Of a stretch of 64,000 bases of DNA, positions 13,801 to 23,945 are shown piece by piece (the stretch's first letter is position 1; every line of letters starts with the position of its first letter). Made by a program: the position numbers and the translations under genes. The notes beneath the pieces were generated by a model that was not told the DNA's origin, searched no databases, and saw only the letters and a program-made list of their open reading frames with translations. The DNA is from Asterias rubens (taxonomy: Eukaryota; Echinodermata; Asteroidea; Forcipulatida; Asteriidae), in assembly GCF_902459465.1 (NCBI RefSeq), contig NC_047076.1, forward strand, positions 10,610,146 through 10,674,145, in the 5' to 3' direction.

Positions 13801-15464
13801 TTCGATTTTTGTTAAAAGGCTCTGGACATGCTCCTTATTTTGGGCTTAATGATGTCTAAGAACTCTATCTCGGCTTTGTTTTGTCTTTAAAAAATAGGCC
13901 TATTTGTAACAGAAATGTTTTTACTTCAGCTAGAAGGTTTGTTGAATGAACTAGGCAAAAGGACACTCCCCGGTGCGGAATCAAACCCCGGTCTCCTGAG
14001 TTACTTTTTACTTGAATCATAGAGTCAGGATATCGAGGATTGTAAACTTGTGCAGGCCACGTGTATAGCTACCATGATAGTTAGGCTTGTGTTGTTTAAT
14101 GGCTGTGCTGTTGTATTGCTAGTATAGACCTTTATTTTGTTGATAAACAAACCGCCTTGGTTGGCATGGTCGGCCGAATGTTAGTAAAACACTAAATCTT
14201 AAAAACAGATGTTTTAACCAAATTCAGCATTTTCTGCAAACTTTCAATTAAATAAAATACCTCTCATAATTATTTGTTTTGTTTTTAACAAAATCAACAA
14301 ATTTGGTTACATTGTTACAAAAAATAGCGATCTTTTCTTAATTTGCACTTTCCATAGTTTTCCAATCTGGGTTTGCAAAAACTCGGGCTGTGACGTTGCA
14401 AAAGAAAGGTCTATTGCTATTGATATTCAGTATCTGTAATGTGTGGAAGTGAACGGAGTATTACACTCAGTTCAAGGGCAGGACAAGTTTTGGTTTATCA
14501 TCGATAGGCTGCCTGCCCAACATGTGTATAGTTGGCTAATGGCTATAACACATAAACAGGGGAATCACACAATCTATAGGTGCCATCAGTTCAAGCTGCC
14601 TCTGATCAACCTATGTATTTTATTGTGGAAACTCTCCAGAAAAGAGTGATCTAGATTGTTTCTGTACCATCAGTTATGTACTCAATATTTGTTGCTTGAA
14701 GTTCAAGGTTGTCAAGATCAATGGCTTTTTGTAAGGGAATTGTAATTTCTAAGGGCTAGTTGAATCGCGTATCAGCCTCAACTGTGTTCACCTTTAGTGA
14801 CTATGCTGTTTGTGCTATTAAAGTGAATAATTATATCCAATATAACATGCAACATCGATATTCTTTGTACAAACATATATGAATGTCCAATATCAAATTT
14901 AGCCCCCACCCCCCAAAAAAAAAAAACAACAACAAACACATCGATACATGCAATTAATGTCCGCTATCCAACGAGTAAGCAACATCGATATTCGCTGTAC
15001 AAGCCAATATCCAATATATAAAACTAACTTTAATGTCATAAGTTTTACTGTTTAAGTTTTTTTTGTATAGTATTTTCGTTTTCTTATATTAATTAAGAAT
15101 AACAAAAGAAACAACATCAGCAACAGCATGCATTTAAATATCGATGGTGGTCTCTTGATTCGGTTTACAACTTTTTAAAAGTTATGATACAATACTTATT
15201 GCAAGAAAGACAAATGCAACAATGTTGTGGTATGGCTTTCAAAAACATAACAACTTTTATAACTTACATGTTGATGTTACCCTCCCTGTGGAAAGCCACT
15301 GTGTATCCAAACAGACTGCCATTGGTTCCTCCATGCACTATAGCTTTGTCTGTGTCCATATTGAATGCATAACTGCCATTTTCCCATAGCAATATTCCAC
15401 TCACAATCAGTAGTGTCCTCATTAGCATTGGTGCAATGTCTTTCAACCGGTTCATGTTGTACAT
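1..15464 (-). CDS. Integrin alpha subunit, 27 coding exons, 3' end outside the window
   Basis: Encodes the alpha chain of a cell-surface integrin, which pairs with a beta chain to bind matrix ligands. Coding exons in transcript order: 15268-15464, 12481-12599, 12215-12312, 11709-11838, 11168-11235, 10620-10665, 10301-10467, 9848-9957, 9159-9261, 8438-8540, 8194-8282, 7411-7501, 7102-7147, 6784-6888, 6496-6551, 5781-5938, 5540-5683, 4968-5032, 3891-4038, 3279-3362, 3032-3111, 2606-2695, 2194-2308, 1793-1954, 963-1199, 247-354 and 1-77 (open). All 26 junctions keep phase, giving about 998 codons. The start at 15464 gives a hydrophobic signal peptide (~33 aa) before FNMDTDKA, the usual mature N-terminus. 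Beta-propeller blades follow, e.g. [16 protein letters not shown] calcium sites are DVNNDGFDD (~aa 305), DINYDDFND (~373) and DMDGNEYKD (~433). No inserted I domain is present. RKRR at ~aa 870 is a furin-type site as in alphaV/alpha5/alpha8 or alpha3/6/7 subunits. The last visible residues (VTNIPLWA) precede the transmembrane helix. The exact orthologue cannot be assigned by eye. Confidence 0.95.
45..246. repeat. Intronic stretch with a partial foldback-type repeat
   Basis: The intron between the last two visible integrin exons holds a segment near 132-175 (CTAGGTGGCAGCAGAC) that resembles the arms of foldback elements at 45570-45712 and 55283-55405. Only one arm is evident here, so this is a fragment at best. 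The exact limits are uncertain. Confidence 0.35.
391..440. repeat. Simple repeat (GAC/AAC triplets)
   Basis: Short microsatellite of AAC and GAC triplets just upstream (minus-strand sense) of integrin exon 26. It also creates a spurious cysteine/arginine-rich reading frame on the minus strand. Confidence 0.8.
3404..3734. mobile_element. Diverged copy of the TTAAAGGCAGTGG inverted-repeat element
   Basis: Integrin intron sequence sharing the internal blocks (CAACATATGCATA, GGTCATCGAAGTTGCAAG) and the right end (AACAGTGTCCAGTGCCTTTAA) with the more complete copy at 4374-4761. The left end is missing, so it is a truncated and older copy. Confidence 0.6.
4374..4761. mobile_element. MITE-like inverted-repeat element, near-complete copy (~388 bp)
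   Basis: Begins TTAAAGGCAGTGGACACTA and ends with its inverted counterpart (AGTGTCCACTGCCTTTAA). A second internal inverted repeat (GAGACCTCA / TGAGGTCTC) lies in the middle. No transposase reading frame is present. Other copies or fragments here are at 3404-3734, 8627-8982, 10498-10546, 46845-47145 and 61698-61928, so this is a dispersed family. It sits in an integrin intron. Confidence 0.75.
4839..4870. repeat. Short tandem repeat (AAAGGTT)n
   Basis: About four tandem copies of the heptamer AAAGGTT in an integrin intron. Confidence 0.85.
6598..6755. repeat. Dispersed repeat with CTCTGCTAGGGTCGAAAC core
   Basis: Two tandem variants of a CTTCGA..GACTCTGCTAGGGTCGAAAC motif (6605-6640 and 6666-6712), followed by a GGTTTGAAAGCAGTTTG tail. 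Related sequence occurs at 12718-12770 and, with the same tail, at 52715-52825. The element class is not identified. It lies between integrin exons 14 and 15. Confidence 0.55.
7040..7067. repeat. Poly-A tract
   Basis: Run of about 28 A in an integrin intron next to exon 13. A comparable poly-T run lies at about 7802-7830 in the next intron. Confidence 0.9.
8627..8982. mobile_element. MITE-like inverted-repeat element (~356 bp)
   Basis: Second near-complete member of the TTAAAGGCAGTGG family. It starts TTAAAGGCAGTGGACACTAT and ends in the inverted CTACTGCCTTTAA. It carries the same central GAGACCTCA-type palindrome with substitutions. No coding capacity. Located in the integrin intron between exons 9 and 10. 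Confidence 0.75.
10810..11135 (+). mobile_element. tRNA-headed SINE-like element
   Basis: Contains a B-box-like block (GTGTTCGAATCCCGG, about 10850-10864), then TGACACTTATGTCCTTTTAGC, a body with TACCTGCGAGGGTAGAG, and a tail with AAAGCGCATTGAGATGATAATAGTGAG. This order (tRNA-like head, unrelated body, simple tail) is that of a tRNA-derived SINE. The A box is degenerate, so the copy is old. It lies in the integrin intron between exons 5 and 6. Confidence 0.6.
12600..15267. other. Integrin intron 1 (~2.7 kb)
   Basis: The longest integrin intron. It holds a TAGGGTCGAAAC-like repeat fragment at 12718-12770, a degraded tRNA-array unit at 13921-14040 and short repeats with CAACATCGATATTC at about 14850 and 14980. 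No coding exon was recognised in it. Confidence 0.7.
13921..14040 (-). pseudogene. Isolated degraded tRNA-Asp repeat unit
   Basis: On the plus strand this reads CTTCAGCTAGAAGGTTTG, the array spacer, then CACTCCCCGGTGCGGAATC and CCCCGGTCTCCTGAG, the tRNA T arm and half of the anticodon stem. The anticodon loop and D arm are replaced by unrelated sequence until ATCGAGGAT. It matches one monomer of the 16.4-40.8 kb array but is stranded ~2.4 kb outside it, in integrin intron 1. With no intact A box or anticodon it cannot make a tRNA. Confidence 0.8.
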
Positions 15465-15814
15465 TCAAGAGGCATCAATATTGTTAATGTTAAAGTCAAA
15501 CCTTAGTTTTCAAATGAGATAGGAGTATAATTTGCAAAAGCACCTTTCCAAAGCGGTAGGTAATAGTACTGTACTGTTGCTACACTAAACAGCATTCACT
15601 TCACACTGTCACAATTTCTAGAAGTGAAAGAGGAAATGCTTGTAATTCTGTATTGAGCAGGAAATTTGCTGGCGGAAATCGCACAGGAATGGGAGTGTCA
15701 TTGATTGACTTTGGTTTGGGGTTAACCTCCATATCCCACGCCGGAAACCATTGTTTGGGCCAACAATGAACCTGGTTTACCTCTTCAGAACTGATCCGTT
15801 TGCATGGTTGATGC
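15465..15814 (-). promoter_or_regulatory. Upstream region of the integrin gene
   Basis: The 350 bp between the integrin start codon and the MITE must include the 5' leader and probably the core promoter of the minus-strand integrin gene, unless a non-coding first exon lies further away. I see no convincing TATA box or other defined element, so this is positional inference only. Confidence 0.3.
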
Positions 15815-16051
15815 TAGTCTAGGTTCCTAGACCATTGGTGTTGCGTGGTCACACACAACGAACGTTCCGATTATGCACAGCAAAAACTGTACACGCTTGT
15901 AATGAACGAACGCTAGCGGGCGCTCTGTTTCTCTAATTTCCGGATCTCCCCATGTCCTGTGCACCGGAAATCAGAGAAACAGAGCGCCCGCTAGCGTTCG
16001 TTCATTACAGTGTGTGACCACGCAACACCAATGGTCTAGGAACCTAGACTA
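15815..16051. mobile_element. Mutator-like MITE with 9-bp target-site duplication
   Basis: A 237-bp element. Its left end (TAGTCTAGGTTCCTAGACC...) is repeated exactly in inverted form at its right end, perfect for about 42 bp. Pairing then resumes after a ~40-bp insertion in the left arm (GAACGAACGCTAGCGGGCG block), so almost the whole element folds back. The flanks 15806-15814 and 16052-16060 are identical (GGTTGATGC), a 9-bp target-site duplication. Long inverted repeats with 9-bp duplications are the hallmark of Mutator-like elements. No transposase is encoded. It sits between the integrin start and the tRNA array. Confidence 0.85.
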
Positions 16052-16453
16052 GGTTGATGCGGGTGGTGTTGCTTTCTAACGGTGGTTCTTCATGTCACGA
16101 AGAGGTTAAGCAGGCTACGGTGGCCCAGAACTGATACACGGTAAAAGCAAAAGCTCCACGAAAAAAACACAAACTACTTGAAACTGCCGACCAAGGTTGG
16201 CCTACCGTAGTATTGTCTAGTAGTAGCCTATTCTAATATTAAAGTGGCTTTTCATCACTTTCAATGTTGGGAAACAAGAACAATCGACCGTCTGCCAACA
16301 AAGACGCCAAGCATAATAAAGCAGGCGTGTGATTGGCAATTAGACAAAAGATGCACCTGTGTAAGGGGCTTTTTACGATGTTTGTTTTACTCACAAAAAG
16401 GTTCAACAAATTTTAAGACCACTAAGCTTTGACAACAATAGGCAAAAAATACA

Positions 16454-16525
16454 CTCCCAGGCGGGGAATCGAACCCCGGTATCCTAAGTGACAGTTAGAG
16501 ATACTTACCACTATCCTACCGAGGA
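16454..16525 (-). tRNA. tRNA-Asp(GTC), first copy of the array
   Basis: Leftmost full-length copy. The anticodon is GTC, but the copy carries more private changes than central ones: a substitution in the acceptor stem on the 3' side (CCCAGG for CCCCGG), anticodon-stem changes (CCTAAG) and a D-arm change (CTATCCTACC). Divergence at the array edge is typical of tandem repeats, where homogenisation is weakest. It may be a pseudogene. Confidence 0.75.
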
Positions 16526-16911
16526 TGACTGACATTTAAAGTCATAGTTTATTTTTTAGACCACTTCAGCCTACTGGTTTGTTAAATAAACTATTAAGCC
16601 CAAAATACACTCCCCGGCGGGTAATCGGACCCCGGTCTCCTGAGTGACAGTCAGAGATACTTACCACTATACTTCCGAGGATGACTGACATTTAAAGTCA
16701 TAGTTTATTCTAAAAACACTTTAGTAGAAGGTTTGTTGAATAAACTCTGCAAAAATACACTCCCCGGCGGGGAATCGAACCCCGGTCTCCTGAGTGACAG
16801 TCAGAGATACTTACCACTATACTTCCGAGGATGACTGACAATTAAAGTCATAGTTTATTCTCAGAACACTTCAGCTAGAAGGTTTGTTGAATGAACTAGG
16901 CAAAAAATACA

Positions 16912-16975
16912 CTCCCCGGTCGAACCCCGGTCTCCTGAGTGACAGTCAGAGATACTTACCACTATACTACCGAGG
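16912..16975 (-). pseudogene. tRNA-Asp copy with 8-nt T-arm deletion
   Basis: On the plus strand CTCCCCGGT joins directly to CGAACCCCGG, so the eight bases that form the 3' side of the T stem and the start of the T loop are missing. The B box is destroyed and the T arm cannot fold. The anticodon half is intact. Confidence 0.85.
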
Positions 16976-17056
16976 ATGACTGACAATTAAAGTCATAGTT
17001 TATTCTAAGAACACTTCAGCTAGAAGGTTTGTTGGATGAACTAGGCAAAAAATACA

Positions 17057-17128
17057 CTCCCCGGCGGGGAATCGAACCCCGGTCTACTGAGTGAGAGTCA
17101 GACATACTTACCACTATACTACCGAGGA
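17057..17128 (-). tRNA. tRNA-Asp body with CTC (Glu-type) anticodon, copy A
   Basis: Identical in layout to its neighbours, but the anticodon complement at 17093-17095 reads GAG on the plus strand instead of GAC. The anticodon is therefore CTC, which would read the Glu codon GAG. Positions 26 and 43 also differ (C26 to G, G43 to T, losing the 27-43 wobble pair). Acceptor stem, D arm, T arm, G73 discriminator and terminator look intact. What charges it, if it is made, cannot be told from sequence: yeast AspRS is known to need G34, U35 and C36. Confidence 0.85.
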
Positions 17129-18418
17129 TGACTGACATTTAAAGTCATAGTTTATTCTAAAAAAACTTTAGTAGAAGGTTTGTTGAATGAACTCTGCAAA
17201 AATACACTCCCCGGCGGGGAATCGAACCACGGTCTCCTGAGTGACAGTCAGAGATACTTACCACTATACTACCGAGGATGATTGACATTTAAAGTCATAG
17301 TTTATTCTAAAAACACTTCAACTAGAAGGTTTGTTGAATAAACTCTGCAAAAATACACTCCCCGGCGGGGAATCGAACCCCGGTCTCCTGAGTGACAGTC
17401 AGAGATACTTACCACAATACTACCGAGGATGACTGACATTTAAAGACATAGTTTGTTCTAAAAACACTTCAACTAGAAGGTTTGTTGAATGAACTAGGCA
17501 AAAAATACACTCCCCGGTGGGGAATCGAATCCCGGTCTCCTGAGTGACAGTCAGATATACTTACCACTATACTACCGAGGATGACTGACATTTAAATTCA
17601 AAGTTTATTCTAAGAACACTTCAACTAGAAGGTTTGTTGAATGAACTAGACAAAAATACACTCCCCGGCAGGGAATCGAACCCCGGTCTCCTGAGTGACA
17701 GTCAGAGATACTTACCACTATACTACCGAGGATGACTGACATTTAAAGTCATAGTTTATTCTAAGAACACTTCAGCTAGAAGGTTTGTTGAATGAACTAG
17801 GCAAAAAATACACTCCCCGGCGGGGAATCGAACCCCGGTCTCCTGAGTGACAGTCAGAGATACTTACCACTTTACTACCGAGGATGACTGACATTTAAAG
17901 TCAAAGTTTATTCTAAGAACACTTCAGCTAGAAGGTTTGTTGAATGAACTAGGCAAAAAATACACTCCCCGGCGGGGAATCGAACCCCGGTCTCCTGAGT
18001 GACAGTCAGAGATACTTACCACTATACTACCGAGGATGCCTGACGTTTAAATTCAAAGTTTATTGTAAAAACACTTCAACTAGAAGGTTTGTTGAATAAA
18101 CGAGGCAAAAAATACACTCCCCGACGGGGAATCGAACCCCGGTCTCCTGAGTGACAGTCAGAGATACTTACCACTTTACTACCGAGGATGACTGACATTT
18201 ATAGTCAAAGTTTATTCTAAGAACACTTCAGCTAGAAGGTTTGTTGAATGAACTAGGCAAAAAATACACTCCCCGGCGGGGAATCGAACCCCTGTCTCCT
18301 GAGTGACAGTCAGAGATACTTACCACTATACTACCGAGGATGACTGACGTTTAAAGTCAGTTTATTCTAAGAACACTTCAGCTAGAAGGTTTGTTGAAAG
18401 AACTAGGCAAAATATACA

Positions 18419-18496
18419 CTCCGCGGCGGGGAATGGAACCCCGGTCTCCTGAGTGACAGTCAGAGATACTTACCACTACATGTATACTACCGAGGA
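18419..18496 (-). pseudogene. tRNA-Asp copy with 6-nt D-arm insertion
   Basis: The D-arm region reads CCACTACATGTATACTACC on the plus strand, six bases longer than the consensus CCACTATACTACC. This enlarges the D arm and changes A-box spacing. A T-loop substitution (GAATGGAACC) is also present. The same insertion recurs at 22541-22618, so the change was copied within the array. Confidence 0.75.
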
Positions 18497-19636
18497 TGAC
18501 TGACGTTTAAATTCAAAGTTTATTAAAAAAAACACTTCAGCTTGATGGTTTGTTGAATAAACGAGGCAAAAAATACACTCCCCGGCGGGGAATCGAAACC
18601 AGGTCTCCTGAGTGACAGTCAGAGATACTTACCACTATACTACCGAGGATGACTGACATTTAAAGTCAAAGTTTATTCTAAAAACACTTCAGTTAGAAGG
18701 TTTGTTGAATAAACGAGGCAAAAAATACACTCCCCGGCGGGGAATCGAACCCCGGTATCCTGAGTGACAGTCAGAGATACTAACCACTTTACTACCGAGG
18801 ATGACTGACATTTAAAGTCAAAGTTTATTCTAAAAACACTTCAGCTAGATGGTTTGTTGAATAAACGATACAAAAAAAATACACTTCCCCAGCGGGGAAT
18901 CGACCCCGGTCTCCTAGTGACAGTCAGAGATACTTACCACTATACTACCGAGGATGACTGACATTTAAAGTCATAGTTTGTTCTAAGAACACTTCAGCTA
19001 GAAGGTTTGTTGAATGAAATAGGCCAAAATACACTCCCCGGCGGGGAATCGAACCCCGGTCTCCTGAGTGACAGTTAGAGATACTTACCACTATACTACC
19101 GAGGATGACTGACATTTAAATTCAAAGTTTATTCTAAGAACACTTCAACTAGAAGGTTTGTTGAATGAACTAGACAAAAATACACTCCCCGGCGGGGAAT
19201 CGAACCCCGGTTTCCTGAGTGACAGTCAGAGATACTTACCACTATACTACCGAGGATGACTGACATTTAAAGTCATAGTTTATTCTAAGAACACTTCAGC
19301 TAAGGTTTGTTGAATGAAACTAGGCAAAAATACACTCCCCGGCGGGGAATCGAACCCCGGTCTCCTGAGTGACAGTCAGAGATACTTACCACTATACTAC
19401 CGAGGATGACTGACGGTTAAAGTCATAGTTTATTCTAAAAACTCTTCAGCTAGAAGGTTTGTTGAATGAACTAGGAAAAAATACACTCCCCGGCGGGAAT
19501 CGAACCCCGGTCTCCTGAGTGACAGTCAGAGATACTTACCACTATACTACCGAGGATGACTGACAATTAAAGTCATAGTTTATTCTAAGAACACTTCAGC
19601 TAGAAGGTTTGTTGGATGAACTAGGCAAAAAATACA

Positions 19637-19708
19637 CTCCCCGGCGGGGAATCGAACCCCGGTCTACTGAGTGAGAGTCAGACATACTTACCACTATACT
19701 ACCGAGGA
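19637..19708 (-). tRNA. tRNA-Asp body with CTC (Glu-type) anticodon, copy B
   Basis: Exact duplicate of the copy at 17057-17128, with anticodon complement GAG at 19673-19675. It lies inside a ~575-bp segment (about 19501-20076) that matches 16921-17496 without a difference I could see. The second copy therefore arose by segmental duplication at a distance of 2580 bp, not by a repeated mutation. Confidence 0.85.
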
Positions 19709-22540
19709 TGACTGACATTTAAAGTCATAGTTTATTCTAAAAAAACTTTAGTAGAAGGTTTGTTGAATGAACTCTGCAAAAATACACTCCCCGGCGGGGA
19801 ATCGAACCACGGTCTCCTGAGTGACAGTCAGAGATACTTACCACTATACTACCGAGGATGATTGACATTTAAAGTCATAGTTTATTCTAAAAACACTTCA
19901 ACTAGAAGGTTTGTTGAATAAACTCTGCAAAAATACACTCCCCGGCGGGGAATCGAACCCCGGTCTCCTGAGTGACAGTCAGAGATACTTACCACAATAC
20001 TACCGAGGATGACTGACATTTAAAGACATAGTTTGTTCTAAAAACACTTCAACTAGAAGGTTTGTTGAATGAACTCTGCAAAAATACACTCCCCGGCGGG
20101 GAATCGAACCCCGGTCTCCTGAGTGACAGTCAGAGATACTTACCACTATACTAACGAGGATGACTGACGTTTAAAATCCTAGTTTACTCTCAAACACATC
20201 AACTAGAAGGTTTGTTTAATAAACTAGGCAAAAAATACACTCCCCGGCGGGGAATCGAACCCAGGTCTCCTGAGTGACAGTCAGAGATACTTATCACTAT
20301 ACTACCGAGGATTACTGACGTTTAAAGTCCTAGGTTTTTCTAAGAATACTTCTGCTAGAAGGTTTTTTGGATAATTTAGAAAAAAAACACTCCCCGGCGG
20401 GGAATCGAACCCCGGTCTCCTGAGTGACAGTCCGAGATACTTACCACTTTACTACCGAGGATGACTGACATTTAAAGTCACAGTTTACTCTCAGAACACA
20501 TCAACTAGAAGGTTTGTTGAATAAACTAGGCAAAAAATACACTCCCCGGCGGGGAATCGAACCCAGGTCTCCTGAGTGACAGTCAGAGATACTTATCACT
20601 ATACTACCGAGGATTACTGACGTTTAAAGTCCTAGGTTTTTCGTAGAATGCTTCTGCTAGAAGGTTTGTTGGATAATTTAGAAAAAAAATACACTCCCGG
20701 CGGGGAATCGAACCCCGGTCTCCTTAGTGACAGTCAGAGAAACTTACCACTATACTACCGAGGATGACTGACATTTAAAGTCATAGTTTATTCTAAAAAC
20801 ACTTTAGTAGAATGTTTGTTGAATAAACTCTGCAAAAATACACTCTCCGGCGGGGAATCGGACCCCGGTCTCCTTAGTGACAGTCAGAGATACTTACCAC
20901 TTTACTACCGAGGATGACTGACATTTAAAGTCAAAGTTTATTCTAAGAACACTTCAGCTAGAAGGTTTGTTGAAAGAACTAGGCAAAAAATACACTCCCC
21001 GGCGGGGAATCGAACCCCGGTCTCCTGAGTGACAGTCAGAGATACTTACCACTATACTACCGAGGATGACTGACATTTAAAGTCATAGTTTATTCTAAAA
21101 ACACTTTAGTAGAATGTTTGTTGAATAAACTCTGCAAAAATACACTCCCCGGCGGGGAATCGAACCCCGGTCTCCTGAGTGACAGTCAGATACTTACCAC
21201 TTTACTACCGAGGATGACTGACATTTAAAGTCAAAGTTTATTCTAAAAACACTTCAGCTAGATGGTTCTAGGTTTTTCTTAGAATACTTCTGCTAGAAGG
21301 TTTATTGGATAATTTAGAAAAAAAATACACTCCCCGGCGGGGAATCGAACCCCGGTTTCCTGAGTGACAGTCAGAGATACTTACCACTATACTACCGAGG
21401 ATGACTGACATTTAAAGTCATAGTTTATTCTAAAAACACTTTAGTAGAAGGTTTGTTGAATAAACTCTGCAAAAATACACTCACCGGCGGGGAATCGAAC
21501 CCCGGTCTCCTGAGTGACAGTCAGAGATACTTACCACTTTACTACCGAGGATGACTGCCATTTAAAGTCAAAGTTTATTCTAAAAACACTTCAGCTAGAT
21601 GGTTTGTTGAATAAACGAGGCAAAAAATACACTCCCCGGCGGGGAATCGAACCCCGGTATCCTAAGTGACAGTCAGAGATACTTACTACTATACTACCGA
21701 GGATGACTGACGTTTAAAGTCCTAGGTTTTACTTAGAATACTTCAGCTAGAAGGTTTGTTGGATAATTTAGGAAAAAAAAACACTCCCCGGCGGGGAATC
21801 GAACCCCGGTCTCCTGAGTGACAGTCAGAGATACTTACCACTATACTGCCGAGGATGACTGACAACTAAAGTCATGGTTTATTCTCAGAACACTTCAACT
21901 AGAAGGTTTGTTGAACAAACGAGACAAAAATACACTCCCCGGCGGGGAATCGAACCCCGGTCTCCTAAGTGACAGTCAGAGATACTTACCACTATACTAC
22001 CGAGGATGACTGACAATTAAAGTCATAGTTTATTCTCAGAACACTTTAGTAGAAGGTTTGTTGAATAAACTCTGCAAAAATACACTCCCCGGCGGGGAAT
22101 CGAACCCCGGTCTCCTGAGTGACAGTCAGAGATACTTACCAATTTACTACCGAGGATGACTGACATTTAAAGTCAAAGTTTATTCTAAAAACACTTCAGC
22201 TAGTTGGTTTGTTGAATAAACGAGGCAAAAAATACACTTCCCGGCGGGGAATCGAACCCCGGTCTCCTGAGTGACAGTCAGAGATACTTACCACTATACT
22301 ACCGAGGATGCCTGACGTTTAAATTCAAAGTTTATTGTAAAAACACTTCAGCTTAATGGTTTGTTGAATAAACGAGGCAAAAAATACACTCCCCGACGGG
22401 GAATCGAACCCCGGTCTCCTGAGTGACAGTCAGAGATACTTACCACTTTACTACCGAGGATGACTGACATTTATAGTCAAAGTTTATTCTAAGAACACTT
22501 CAGCTAGAAGGTTTGTTGAATGAACTAGGCAAAAAATACA

Positions 22541-22618
22541 CTCCCCGGCGGGGAATCGAACCCCGGTCTCCTGAGTGACAGTCAGAGATACTTACCACTA
22601 CATGTATACTACCGAGGA
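22541..22618 (-). pseudogene. tRNA-Asp copy with 6-nt D-arm insertion (second)
   Basis: Carries the same CATGTA insertion in the D arm as the copy at 18419-18496. Its T arm is consensus here, so the two copies have been shuffled with different neighbours since the insertion arose. Confidence 0.75.
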
Positions 22619-23306
22619 TGACTGACGTTTAAATTCAAAGTTTATTAAAAAAAACACTTCAGCTAGATGGTTTGTTGAATAAACGAGGCAAAAAATACAC
22701 TCCCCGGCGGGGAATCGAAACCAGGTCTCCTGAGTGACAGTCAGAGATACTTACCACTATACTACCGAGGATGACTGACATTTAAAGTCAAAGTTTATTC
22801 TAAAAACACTTCAGCTAGAAGGTTTGTTGAATAAACGAGGCAAAAAATACACTCCCCGGCGGGGAATCGAAACCAGGTCTCCTGAGTGACAGTCAGAGAT
22901 ACTTACCACTATACTACCGAGGATGACTGACATTTAAAGTCAAAGTTTATTCTAAAAACACTTCAGCTAGAAGGTTTGTTGAATAAACGAGGCAAAAAAT
23001 ACACTCCCCGGCGGGGAATCGAACCCCGGTATCCTGAGTGACAGTCAGAGATACTAACCACTTTACTACCGAGGATGACTGACATTTAAAGTCAAAGTTT
23101 ATTCTAAAAACACTTCAGCTAGATGGTTTGTTGAATAAACGATACAAAAAATACACTTCCCAGCGGGGAATCGAACCCCGGTCTCCTGAGTGACAGTCAG
23201 AGATACTTACCACTATACTACCGAGGATGACTGACATTTAAAGTCATAGTTTATTCTTAGAACACTTCAGCTAGAAGGTTTGTTGAATGAAAAAGGCAAA
23301 AATACA

Positions 23307-23378
23307 CTCCCCGGCGGGGAATCGAACCCCGGTCTCCTGAGTGACAGTCAGAGATACTTACCACTATACTACCGAGGA
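23307..23378 (-). tRNA. tRNA-Asp(GTC), representative consensus copy
   Basis: A consensus copy shown as type for the array. Read on the minus strand: acceptor stem TCCTCGG/CCGGGGA (one U-G pair), D stem GTAT/GTAT with the G10-U25 pair typical of tRNA-Asp, anticodon stem TCTGA/TCAGG, loop CTGTCAC with anticodon GTC, variable loop AGAC, T stem CGGGG/CCCCG with loop TTCGATT, and discriminator G73. It differs from the usual animal tRNA-Asp mainly in the anticodon stem. The internal A box (TAGTATAGTGG) and B box (GGTTCGATTCC) match Pol III consensus. The trailer TGTATTTTT supplies the terminator. No intron. It should yield a functional tRNA-Asp reading GAC/GAU. Confidence 0.93.
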
Positions 23379-23882
23379 TGACTGACGGTTAAATTCAAAG
23401 TTTATTCTAAGAACACTTCAACTAGAAGGTTTGTTGAATAAACTAGACAAAAATACACTCCCCGGCGGGGAATCGAACCCCGGTCTCCTGAGTGACAGTC
23501 AGAGATACTTACCACTATACTACCGAGGATGACTGACGGTTAAAGTCAAAGTTTATTCTAAGAACACTTCAGCTAGAAGGTTTGTTGAATGAACTTAGCA
23601 AAAATACACTCCCCGGCGGGGAATCGAACCCCGGTCTCCTGAGTGACAGTCAGAGATACTTACCACTATCCTACCGAGGATGACTGACATTTAAAGTCTT
23701 AGTTTATTCTAAGAACACTTCAGCTAGATGGTTTGTTGAATGAACTAGGCAAAAAATACACTCCCCGGCGGGGAATCGAACCCCGGTCTCCTGAGTGACA
23801 GTCAGAGATACTTACCACTATACTACCGAGGATGACTGACATTTAAAGTCATAGTTTATTCTCAGAACACTTCAACTAGAAG

Positions 23883-23945
23883 GTTCGTTGAATAAACTAG
23901 GCAAAAACTACTAGGCAAAAACTACTTACGAGTATGACTGACGTT
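23883..23945. repeat. Array unit that has lost its tRNA (first of 13)
   Basis: The spacer AAACTAGGCAAAAACT is repeated once (CTACTAGGCAAAAACT) and runs directly into ACTTACGAG, the last bases of a tRNA unit. The acceptor, T, anticodon and most of the D arm are gone. The same junction appears in the intervals starting near 24990, 25697, 26102, 28319, 28573, 29280, 31044, 31600, 32913, 33469, 35382 and 37749. All thirteen therefore descend from one deletion that spread with the surrounding higher-order units. Confidence 0.85.

Noticed and set aside
13921-14040. Functional tRNA gene in integrin intron 1
   Set aside because: Only the spacer and T-arm side match the array unit; the anticodon loop and D arm with the A box are lost.
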